Positions 34,326 through 41,440 of a DNA stretch of 42,612 nt are shown one piece after another. The translations under genes were made by a program, and so were the position numbers. Source of the DNA: Bacillota bacterium (GTDB lineage: Bacteria; Bacillota; Clostridia; Acetivibrionales; DSM-1351). The notes under the pieces were generated by a model that was not told the DNA's origin, did not search any database, and was given only the letters and a program-made list of their open reading frames with translations. Location of the stretch: assembly GCA_023416275.1 (NCBI GenBank), contig JAEZIB010000130.1:1-42612 (forward strand). The letters are read 5' to 3'. The number at the start of each line of letters is the position of its first letter. Within the stretch, counting starts at the first letter, position 1.

Positions 34326-34592
34326 CAGACATATGGTTTTTTCGGATATTTATGTCTGCAAACACTGTTAATAAGAAAATTGACTAAAGTCAATTACGCT
34401 TAATGACTTCGCTTATTTGGTAAATCATGTATTTAACTCAGTTTGGGTTTAAATTTGTTTTATGAATTTTGGGAGGCTTTAACCTCAAACCCAAACTATC
34501 GTCCGATATCATCGGATATTTAGCCGATAGTAATTGACTCTGCCATAATAGTTGCACTGAAATGTAAAAAATACGTTGCGATTATGGTTTTT
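34326..34592. other. Palindromic non-coding element upstream of spoIIP ending in a terminator-like hairpin
   Basis: CAGACATA/TATGTCTG (34326-34333, 34351-34358) comes first. A 152-base unit follows, bounded by AGTCAATTAC (34388-34397) and GTAATTGACT (34530-34539). Inside it are 11-base arms AGTTTGGGTTT/AAACCCAAACT (34440-34450, 34487-34497), a CTATCG/CGATAG pair (34496-34501, 34525-34530) and TCCGAT-ATC-ATCGGA (34502-34516). Last is CCATAAT/ATTATGG (34543-34549, 34581-34587) followed by TTTTT, which resembles an intrinsic terminator. It could be a small RNA with its own terminator, an attenuator or a MITE. Confidence 0.55.
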
Positions 34593-34698
34593 AAATTGAT
34601 ACAGGGTTCATCAAAAAGCATCAGAGGCCAGTCATCTATGAGGATGGAGTAAATAATAATATTATTTATTATGCAGAAAGCATTTGTGGAGGTAAAAC

Positions 34699-35994
34699 AT
34701 GAGGGATATTGTAAGATTTCAAAATGGTACTTCTATATACAACAGTTCAAATATTGGTAGCAGCAAGAAAAATTTAAACAAGCTACCTATAATTTTATGT
34801 GCAACTGCTGGGATTTTATTAGGCAGCTTTGCTTTTAAAGTTTCTATTGTAGGAATAAATAAAACTGATACCAATAGTAGTACTAAGTCAAGATTAGCAG
34901 CAGATGCACTTAAAATTAAATCAGCAAATTACGAGGTGATTGACAAATTTAACGATATTTTGTTTAACTCATTTGGAATTGACAGATATAATCCAATAAC
35001 AATTCTAACAGCCAATTATCCTTATTTTAAAATGTATTATAATAATGAGTACCAAGACTATCTTGTTCAAAAACAAATGGAACTAGAGCAAAAGGCATTG
35101 GAAGAAAAAAAAATTCAAGAGGCTAAAGCCAAAGCTTTGGAGGCAAATGCTCAAATTCATGAAAATGTTCAAAATACCAGCCCAGATTCGAGTACTGGTA
35201 CATTTAAAGAGGTATCAAGCAGTATAACTTATGAAGGAGATGAAAAAGATGAAGAAAAAGATACCGATGCTGTTGTTACAAGCGGTAAAATTAATATAAT
35301 AAATCAAACAAAATATACAATTGATGTTAATAAGCTTTTAGCTGAACCCCTGAAGTTACCTAATAAAAAAGGCCCTCAGATATTGATTTACCATACGCAT
35401 ACAACGGAAAGCTTCTTAAAAAATCTAGAACAATTGACAATGAAGAACGTTGCATCAAGAACAACAGATTCGAAATATAACGTAACTAGAGTAGGTGAAG
35501 AACTTATTAGCAATTTGAAAAAATATGATATTAATGTATTGCATGATACAACTATTCACGATAAAGATTATAACAGCTCATATGTAAGCTCGCTTAAGAC
35601 TCTTACGAAATATGTAGATAAATATTCTTCGCTAAAGATGACGATAGACCTGCACAGAGATGCTGTAATCGGACAAAAGCTCAGAGTTGTTAAACAAATT
35701 AATGGTAAAAATGCAGCACAAATAATGTTTGTTATTGGTACTGATTCAAAGCTTTCAAATCCTAGATGGAAGGAAAACCTAAAGCTTGCATTAAAAATTC
35801 AGGCTAGATTAAATGAATTATATCCTGGAATAGCAAAGCCCATATACATAAGCAAAAACAGATATAACCAGCATTTAACAAATGGTTCAGTTATAGTTGA
35901 AATAGGTGGAGATGGGAATACTATAGATGAAAGTGTCAGAAGTACTGAATACTTAGCTAGGGCAATAAATGATGTTCTATATAAAAGCAATTGA
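34699..35994 (+). CDS. spoIIP: Stage II sporulation protein P
   Basis: A 431-residue cell-wall amidase/endopeptidase of the engulfment machinery (SpoIID-SpoIIM-SpoIIP), which acts at the mother-cell membrane during sporulation. A membrane anchor lies near residues 29-51 (LPIILCATAGILLGSFAF). A charged, partly coiled-coil stalk (about 113-190) leads to the catalytic domain. The family signature ILIYHTHTTESF is near 229-240, and TIDLHRDAV lies near 314-322, with the likely zinc-binding His and Glu residues. NGSVIVEIGGDGNT near 395 is also conserved. The ribosome site GGAGG lies seven bases before the ATG. In many Clostridia the gpr protease gene precedes it; here the upstream 760 bases are non-coding and palindrome-rich. 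A sigma-E promoter is expected but not clearly visible. Confidence 0.94.
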   Translation: MRDIVRFQNGTSIYNSSNIGSSKKNLNKLPIILCATAGILLGSFAFKVSIVGINKTDTNSSTKSRLAADALKIKSANYEVIDKFNDILFNSFGIDRYNPITILTANYPYFKMYYNNEYQDYLVQKQMELEQKALEEKKIQEAKAKALEANAQIHENVQNTSPDSSTGTFKEVSSSITYEGDEKDEEKDTDAVVTSGKINIINQTKYTIDVNKLLAEPLKLPNKKGPQILIYHTHTTESFLKNLEQLTMKNVASRTTDSKYNVTRVGEELISNLKKYDINVLHDTTIHDKDYNSSYVSSLKTLTKYVDKYSSLKMTIDLHRDAVIGQKLRVVKQINGKNAAQIMFVIGTDSKLSNPRWKENLKLALKIQARLNELYPGIAKPIYISKNRYNQHLTNGSVIVEIGGDGNTIDESVRSTEYLARAINDVLYKSN

Positions 35995-36040
35995 TTTAGC
36001 AGGTATTTTATTGACTAAAAACACTCTGCTTTGTCAAAGA

Positions 36041-36157
36041 TATAACGAGGCAAGAAAATGTCCCCTACTTCTATAAGTGGCAGGTACTGCTTTGATTTTT
36101 AGACGGTGTATAAATTTTTATACATCGAAAAATTTTAATTTGAATCAAGGCGTTATA
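36041..36157. repeat. R3 repeat, solitary unit after spoIIP
   Basis: Starts TATAACGAGGCAAGAAAATG and ends GAATCAAGGCGTTATA, so the boundaries match the hemZ-hisS cluster about 19 kb away. It is a short form (117 bases) with GACGGTGTATAAATTTTTAT, joining parts seen in units 3 and 4 differently. Confidence 0.8.
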
Positions 36158-36228
36158 ATTTAATTAACTTTCTTAACTTATAGGTATTTTATTAAGTTTT
36201 ATCATCGTTGCAGTTTATGGAGGTTGTT

Positions 36229-36507
36229 TTGGCTAGAAAAATCAGATTGAGACAGCAGAGAATTTATAAATTGAAGATAATATTTATTTTTGTTTTGTTT
36301 TTGACAATGCTATTCATAGGCTTGTTGGTAGTAGATTTAAATAAAAGCTATATTATGTATGGGACTCCACGTATTGAAATATTTCAAATAGAAATGCTTG
36401 AGAATGATATTTGTCAGGTTAATATGCTAAATAGCAGATTCAATTTAAATTTAAAATATATAAAGAGGGATATAAATAACGTTAAGTCCTATTTTAATAT
36501 AAATTAA
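36229..36507 (+). CDS. Small single-pass membrane protein, unknown function
   Basis: A 92-residue protein that I do not recognise. A basic N-terminus (ARKIRLRQQRIYKLK) is followed by one strong membrane helix (about 19-39, IIFIFVLFLTMLFIGLLVV). The rest is an outside tail of about 50 residues with alternating hydrophobic and polar residues. This is the topology of a short type II membrane protein, like many small sporulation or divisome proteins, but no family is claimed. The start is a TTG at 36229, five bases after GGAGG; the ATG at 36217 overlaps that site. It lies between spoIIP and lepA and is followed by a good terminator, so it may be expressed with spoIIP. Confidence 0.6.
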   Translation: MARKIRLRQQRIYKLKIIFIFVLFLTMLFIGLLVVDLNKSYIMYGTPRIEIFQIEMLENDICQVNMLNSRFNLNLKYIKRDINNVKSYFNIN

Positions 36508-36613
36508 TTAGCTGTGCTATAGAGAAGAGTAATTCAACAGGGCTGCTTAACTATTTACAAAATTAACAGGAAAGTGGTTTTTAGTAAAGTCTGAAAATTA
36601 TGCTCTTAGTATT

Positions 36614-36654
36614 AAAAAAAGGCTTGGTCTTTATTTTGGATAGAGCCTTTTTTT
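36614..36654 (+). terminator. Intrinsic terminator before lepA
   Basis: AAAAAAAGGCT (36614-36624) and AGCCTTTTTTT (36644-36654) are perfect arms ending in a run of seven T. The A-run on the other side makes it potentially bidirectional. Confidence 0.9.
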
Positions 36655-36669
36655 GTTTAAATATCTATA

Positions 36670-36697
36670 TTGCACCTTTACAATGGTATGGTATAAT
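36670..36697 (+). promoter_or_regulatory. Sigma-A promoter of lepA
   Basis: TTGCAC (36670-36675), 16-base spacing, TATAAT (36692-36697), with an upstream TG making an extended -10 (TGGTATAAT). About 50 bases before the lepA start. Confidence 0.75.
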
Positions 36698-36753
36698 TAA
36701 TTGCGCAGTAAAAGCTATTTAATGATTTTAATTGAGCGTGTGGAGGATAACGG

Positions 36754-38517
36754 ATGCCAAGTGAAAGACAAAAATATATAAGAAATTTTTGCATAGTAGC
36801 TCATATTGACCATGGAAAATCTACTCTTGCAGATAGACTAATTGAAAAGACAGGTGTTCTCACTTCTAGAGAAATGCAAGAACAGGTTTTGGACAACATG
36901 GAACTTGAGAGAGAAAGAGGAATAACCATAAAAGCACAAGCTGTCAGAATGGTATACAAAGCCCCTGATGGACATGAATATATATATAACTTGATTGACA
37001 CACCGGGTCATGTGGATTTTAATTATGAGGTGTCCAGAAGCTTGGCTGCCTGTGAGGGAGCAGTTCTTGTTGTGGATGCTGCTCAGGGCATTGAGGCTCA
37101 GACTTTAGCAAATGTATATTTGGCAATTGATCATAACCTTGAGGTAATGCCTGTTATAAACAAGATTGACTTGCCTAGTGCGCAGCCTGAAGTAGTGAAA
37201 AAAGAGGTTGAGGATGTTATTGGTTTAGATGCATCTGAAGCTCCACTTATTTCAGCTAAGAATGGCATTAATATAGATGAGGTTCTAGAAAAAATAGTAA
37301 CTATGATTCCATGTCCTGAAGGAGATGAGGAGGCACCATTAAGGGCGCTTATTTTCGATTCCTTCTACGATAGCTACAAGGGTGTTATTGTATATATGCG
37401 AGTTAAAGAAGGTACTGTAAAATCGGGAGATACTATCCGAATGATGAATACCAAAAAGGAATTTCTTATAACTGAGCTGGGATATATGAAGCCGGGAGGT
37501 TTGACGCCTGCTAATGAGCTTAGGGCAGGTGATGTAGGTTATATTGCAGCTAGCATAAAAAATGTTAGGGATACTCAGGTTGGAGATACTATTACTTTAG
37601 TAAGCAATCCTGCAAAAGAACCGTTAGAGGGGTATAAAAAGGTAAATTCTATGGTTTTCTGCGGAATTTATCCTGCAGATGGCTCAAGATATGGAGATTT
37701 AAGAGATGCTCTTGAAAAGCTTCAATTAAATGATGCCGCATTGACCTTTGAACCTGAAACCTCTGTTGCATTGGGCTTCGGCTTCAGATGTGGATTCTTA
37801 GGACTTTTGCATATGGAAATTATACAGGAGAGACTAGAGCGAGAGTACAATTTTGATTTGGTAACTACTGCTCCAAGTGTTATATACAAGGTCACCACTG
37901 TAAAGGGTGATGTTTTGATGATAGACAATCCTACGAATCTTCCACCTGTGACAGAGATAGATATGATGGAGGAACCAATTGTAAAGGCAACTATTATGGT
38001 TCCAACCGAATTCATAGGTAATATTATGGAGCTATGTCAAGACAGAAGAGGCTTATATAAGGATATGTCATATCTCGATGAAACAAGAACGGTTTTGACA
38101 TATGAGATGCCTTTGAATGAAATTATATTTGATTTCTTTGATGCTCTTAAGTCCAGAACAAAGGGATATGCTTCTTTTGATTATGAGCTTTTAGGCTACA
38201 GAGAATCTGACTTGGTAAAGCTTGATATAATGCTTAATGGGGAGATTGTGGATGCATTGTCCTTTATAGTTCATAGAGAAAAGTCTGTCTCTCGTGGAAG
38301 AAGAATGTCAGAAAAGCTTAAAGAATCAATTCCTAGGCAGATGTTTGAAATACCAATTCAAGCATGTATAGGTGGGAAAATCATTGCTCGTGAAACAGTA
38401 AAGGCATTTAGAAAAGACGTTCTTGCAAAATGCTATGGCGGAGATATTACCAGAAAGAGAAAGCTGCTTGAAAAGCAAAGGAAGGTAAGAAACGTATGCG
38501 TCAGGTTGGTTCTGTAG
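36754..38517 (+). CDS. lepA: Elongation factor 4 (LepA) with a frameshifted C-terminus
   Basis: A translational GTPase that acts on the ribosome. G motifs are intact: AHIDHGKSTLADRL (about 17-30), DTPGHVDFNYEVSRSL (about 82-97) and NKIDLPSA (about 136-143). Domains II, III and V-like follow, then the LepA-specific C-terminal domain. The open frame stops at 38517 after 587 residues with an atypical tail, KQRKVRNVCVRLVL. Adding one A in the AAA run at 38477-38479 restores the family tail KQKEGKKRMRQVGSVEVPQ, then EAFMSVLKLD, ending at 38561 (602 residues, normal length). So one base is missing here, either in the genome or in the read. The ribosome site GGAGG and a good promoter lie just upstream. 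Confidence 0.93.
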   Translation: MPSERQKYIRNFCIVAHIDHGKSTLADRLIEKTGVLTSREMQEQVLDNMELERERGITIKAQAVRMVYKAPDGHEYIYNLIDTPGHVDFNYEVSRSLAACEGAVLVVDAAQGIEAQTLANVYLAIDHNLEVMPVINKIDLPSAQPEVVKKEVEDVIGLDASEAPLISAKNGINIDEVLEKIVTMIPCPEGDEEAPLRALIFDSFYDSYKGVIVYMRVKEGTVKSGDTIRMMNTKKEFLITELGYMKPGGLTPANELRAGDVGYIAASIKNVRDTQVGDTITLVSNPAKEPLEGYKKVNSMVFCGIYPADGSRYGDLRDALEKLQLNDAALTFEPETSVALGFGFRCGFLGLLHMEIIQERLEREYNFDLVTTAPSVIYKVTTVKGDVLMIDNPTNLPPVTEIDMMEEPIVKATIMVPTEFIGNIMELCQDRRGLYKDMSYLDETRTVLTYEMPLNEIIFDFFDALKSRTKGYASFDYELLGYRESDLVKLDIMLNGEIVDALSFIVHREKSVSRGRRMSEKLKESIPRQMFEIPIQACIGGKIIARETVKAFRKDVLAKCYGGDITRKRKLLEKQRKVRNVCVRLVL

Positions 38518-38654
38518 AGGTTCCGCAAGAGGCATTTATGAGTGTATTGAAGCTGGATTAATTAAGTAAATCTTTATAAATTATATAAATAGGGCTGTTG
38601 CATAATTAACTCAACCACAGTATATTGTTAAGTATAGTTATTTAATAATTGTGG

Positions 38655-38687
38655 CAAAGGAATGTTATACATCGGCCTTTGTTTTTT
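38655..38687 (+). terminator. Probable terminator after lepA
   Basis: CAAAGG (38655-38660) and CCTTTG (38676-38681) form the stem, followed directly by six T (38682-38687). Confidence 0.7.
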
Positions 38688-38704
38688 ATTAATATAATTC
38701 CATT

Positions 38705-38756
38705 AAGGAGGAGGTGTCCAGTCCATGCTCTAGCTTGCAGACATGGGTAAACAATG
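38705..38756 (+). promoter_or_regulatory. Unusual translation start region with two tiny upstream ORFs
   Basis: A very strong Shine-Dalgarno run, AAGGAGGAGGTG (about 38705-38715), is followed by ATG CTC TAG (38725-38733), a two-codon ORF. Next comes ATG GGT AAA CAA TGA (38743-38757), whose stop overlaps the ATG of the binding-protein gene at 38754. The gene itself has only a weak own site, and a stop at 38748 rules out an earlier start. Confidence 0.45.
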
Positions 38757-39848
38757 AACAAAAGAAATAATAATAAAGAACATATATTGAATTTCGGAGA
38801 TCACAACAAGACCATTTTAATTGTATCCTTATGCTTTATTGTTTTTCTGCTCGTATTGACTGCGGGATGTTTAGTATACTTGAATAAGCTTACAGATAAT
38901 AATAAGAAAGAGCTAATCGGAGAAAAATACGATACATTTGAAAACTATTATGTGCTTATTTCCGATAACAGAAAATCATATTTTTGGAAAAGTGTATTTG
39001 AAGGAGCTAAAGATGCTTTAAATGAAAATAGCTATATAGAAATGCTTGGGAATAATTTAAGTGTGGAATACTCCACTGCAGATCTTATGAGAATAGCAAT
39101 TAATTCCAAGGTTGATGGTATTATTTTAGAGGCCAATGAAAGTGCAGAAATGACAGAATTAATCAATGAAGCAAATGATGCTAATATTCCTGTTATTACA
39201 GCAGTAAACGATAATAATACCAGTACAAGAAAAAGCTTTGTAGGAGTTAACAGCTATAATCTGGGACTGGCATATGGGCAACAGGTTTGTAATATCGAAA
39301 AAAACCTTTACGCTGGTAAAACGAAATCTTCAAAAACTACTGTACTGGTATTGATGAATAAAAATACTGATAACAATATGCAGAATATTGTTTTTTCAGG
39401 TATTAAAGATGGTATTAAGAATTGTGAAAATCAAAAAAACATAGATTTAGCAACTGTTGCTATTAGTAATAACGCACCTTTTGCAGCAGAGGAATCCATT
39501 AGAGACATTTTTATTAATGAAGAAAATATTCCTGATATAATAATATGTATGGATGAACTAAATACAACTTGTGTTTACCAGGAAGTAGTAGATTACAATA
39601 AGGTTGGAAAAACAAATATAATTGGATACCATGATACAAATACCATTTTAACGGCTATTGATCGGAATGTAATATATTCTACTATTACTATAGACACTGA
39701 GCAAATTGGTATGGGATGCGTTAAGGCATTAGAAGAGTATAAAAAAACAGGACATGTGAATGCATATTTTGATGTGAACATTTCAGTAATTACTGCCGAT
39801 AATGTTAGAGAATACTTGGGAGACACCGATGGATCGATTAACGATTAG
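38754..39848 (+). CDS. Membrane-anchored sugar-type substrate-binding protein
   Basis: A 364-residue protein of the periplasmic-binding-protein class used for sugars (Peripla_BP_4 type, LacI/RbsB fold). A membrane helix near 21-42 (ILIVSLCFIVFLLVLTAGCLV) anchors it; the cysteine there does not form a clear lipobox. The binding domain begins NYYVLISDNRKSYFWKSVFEGAKDAL, typical of the fold, with SKVDGIILEANESAEM and IPVITAVNDNN marking the first lobe and FVGVNSYNLGLAYGQQ the hinge. The last lobe carries PDIIICMDELNTT and NIIGYHDTN. No ABC permease lies next to it; it is followed at once by a YesM-type kinase gene (20-base overlap). So it likely serves as a sensor component. Confidence 0.88.
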   Translation: MNKRNNNKEHILNFGDHNKTILIVSLCFIVFLLVLTAGCLVYLNKLTDNNKKELIGEKYDTFENYYVLISDNRKSYFWKSVFEGAKDALNENSYIEMLGNNLSVEYSTADLMRIAINSKVDGIILEANESAEMTELINEANDANIPVITAVNDNNTSTRKSFVGVNSYNLGLAYGQQVCNIEKNLYAGKTKSSKTTVLVLMNKNTDNNMQNIVFSGIKDGIKNCENQKNIDLATVAISNNAPFAAEESIRDIFINEENIPDIIICMDELNTTCVYQEVVDYNKVGKTNIIGYHDTNTILTAIDRNVIYSTITIDTEQIGMGCVKALEEYKKTGHVNAYFDVNISVITADNVREYLGDTDGSIND

Positions 39849-41340
39849 AATCAAAAACAGAATCCAGAGCATTACTATTCAAGGTAAATTAATTACGGTG
39901 TTCATTGCAACGTCGCTGATTATATTAACTGTGAATATGTTTATGTATTTTAATGTGAATACAATGGTTAATCAACTCGAACAAGTATACTTTGGTAATA
40001 TAAGATTAAATGAACTGGTTGATACCCTTGAAGATTTGCACGTAAGTCTTACTGATTATCTGAATACAAAAACTTCTGATTCTATTAATGACTATTACAG
40101 ATATGAGCAGGATTATACCAACCTTATAAGCAATACAAATTCTGATATAACTAACAATTCTATGAAAATAATGGAACGAAATATTAGAACGATGTCTGAA
40201 GAATACCTAAAGATAACAAATCAGGCTATTGAGGCAAAGCGGGGACGAAATGTTGAGAAATATAAGGTGCGCTATGAAAGTGCTTCAAAATTATATAATT
40301 ATATAAATGTATATATATACAGTCTGAATAATGAACAATTTAAGAATAATTCTTTAAACTATAAGGTTCTTGCAGAATCTCTTCAGTATATTGAAACAAT
40401 TAATATTATTATAATGATAGTTGTTGCATTATTAAGCGTTATTTTGGTTATTATGGTGACTAGAACCATAACAAATCCGTTAAAGGTTTTGGCTAGTACA
40501 GCTAATCAGGTGGCTAATGGAAACTTTGACATTGAATTGGTAAAGGTATATACGAAAGATGAAGTTGGTGTGGTTAGTACAGCTTTTAATAAAATGGTGT
40601 TAAGTATACAAGTTTATATTGAAAAGCTTAAAGATGGTATGAACAAAGAGAGAAAAATGGAGGAAAAACAATTGCTGATGCAAAACCATCTTAAGGATGC
40701 GCAGCTCAAATACTTGCAAGCACAGATTAATCCTCATTTTCTGTTTAATACATTAAACGCTGGAGCTCAGCTTGCAATGATGGAGGGCGCTGACAAAACC
40801 TATGAATATGTACAGCATGTGGCTGATTTCTTTAGGTATAATGTTAGAAAAAACAATGATACAGTGACTCTTGGGGAAGAACTAGAGCTGATAGACAATT
40901 ATATCTATATTCTGAATGTACGGTTTTCAGGTAAAATTCATTATGAAAAAAATATTGAAAGAGAATATCTCAAAATACGTGTACCAAGTATGATTTTGCA
41001 GCCAATCGTAGAGAATAGCATAAATTACGGAATCAGAAATATTGATTGGCAGGGACTGATTGAGTTGTCTGTATATGGAAAAGAAAATAATGTCTGTATA
41101 AGTATAAAAGATAATGGTGTGGGTATGTCTCAGGAATTGATTGATAAGGTAATCAACAGCAAATTAAAAACAGATGATTTGTCTACTGATTCCAATGGTG
41201 TTGGTTTGGACAATGTTATAGGACGGCTTAGGCTGCTCTATGACAAAAAGGATGTCATTAAGATAATCAGTGAAGGAGAAAACAAAGGTACAGAGGTTTT
41301 GATAGTTATACCTTACGACAGTGGGATTTTCCAAGTGTAG
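39829..41340 (+). CDS. YesM/LytS-type sensor histidine kinase
   Basis: A 503-residue membrane kinase of the His_kinase (PF06580) type. A first membrane helix is near 18-40 (KLITVFIATSLIILTVNMFM), an outside helical domain follows to about 185, and a second helix lies near 190-212 (TINIIIMIVVALLSVILVIMV). A HAMP domain comes next (TRTITNPLKVLAST, about 213-265). The phospho-acceptor is His303 in QINPHFLFNTLNA. The ATPase domain has PSMILQPIVENSINYGI and IKDNGVGMSQE, then GVGLDNVIGRLRLLY. The ATG at 39829 has GGGAG six bases upstream and overlaps the end of the binding-protein gene, so translation is coupled. It should receive the binding protein's signal and phosphorylate the next gene's product. 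Confidence 0.93.
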   Translation: MDRLTIRIKNRIQSITIQGKLITVFIATSLIILTVNMFMYFNVNTMVNQLEQVYFGNIRLNELVDTLEDLHVSLTDYLNTKTSDSINDYYRYEQDYTNLISNTNSDITNNSMKIMERNIRTMSEEYLKITNQAIEAKRGRNVEKYKVRYESASKLYNYINVYIYSLNNEQFKNNSLNYKVLAESLQYIETINIIIMIVVALLSVILVIMVTRTITNPLKVLASTANQVANGNFDIELVKVYTKDEVGVVSTAFNKMVLSIQVYIEKLKDGMNKERKMEEKQLLMQNHLKDAQLKYLQAQINPHFLFNTLNAGAQLAMMEGADKTYEYVQHVADFFRYNVRKNNDTVTLGEELELIDNYIYILNVRFSGKIHYEKNIEREYLKIRVPSMILQPIVENSINYGIRNIDWQGLIELSVYGKENNVCISIKDNGVGMSQELIDKVINSKLKTDDLSTDSNGVGLDNVIGRLRLLYDKKDVIKIISEGENKGTEVLIVIPYDSGIFQV

Positions 41341-41440
41341 TAGGTAGAAATGTATAGTGTCAGATAGTGAAGTTTCAAAATGTAGAATGACTTGAGTGTA
41401 GAATATACAAATGGAGAATACACAAAGGGAGAATGTACAG

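Noticed and set aside
33936..34698. Retron or tRNA gene in the palindrome-rich block
   Set aside because: No reverse transcriptase, no tRNA-like cloverleaf and no CCA-ending acceptor stem could be seen; only hairpins are supported.
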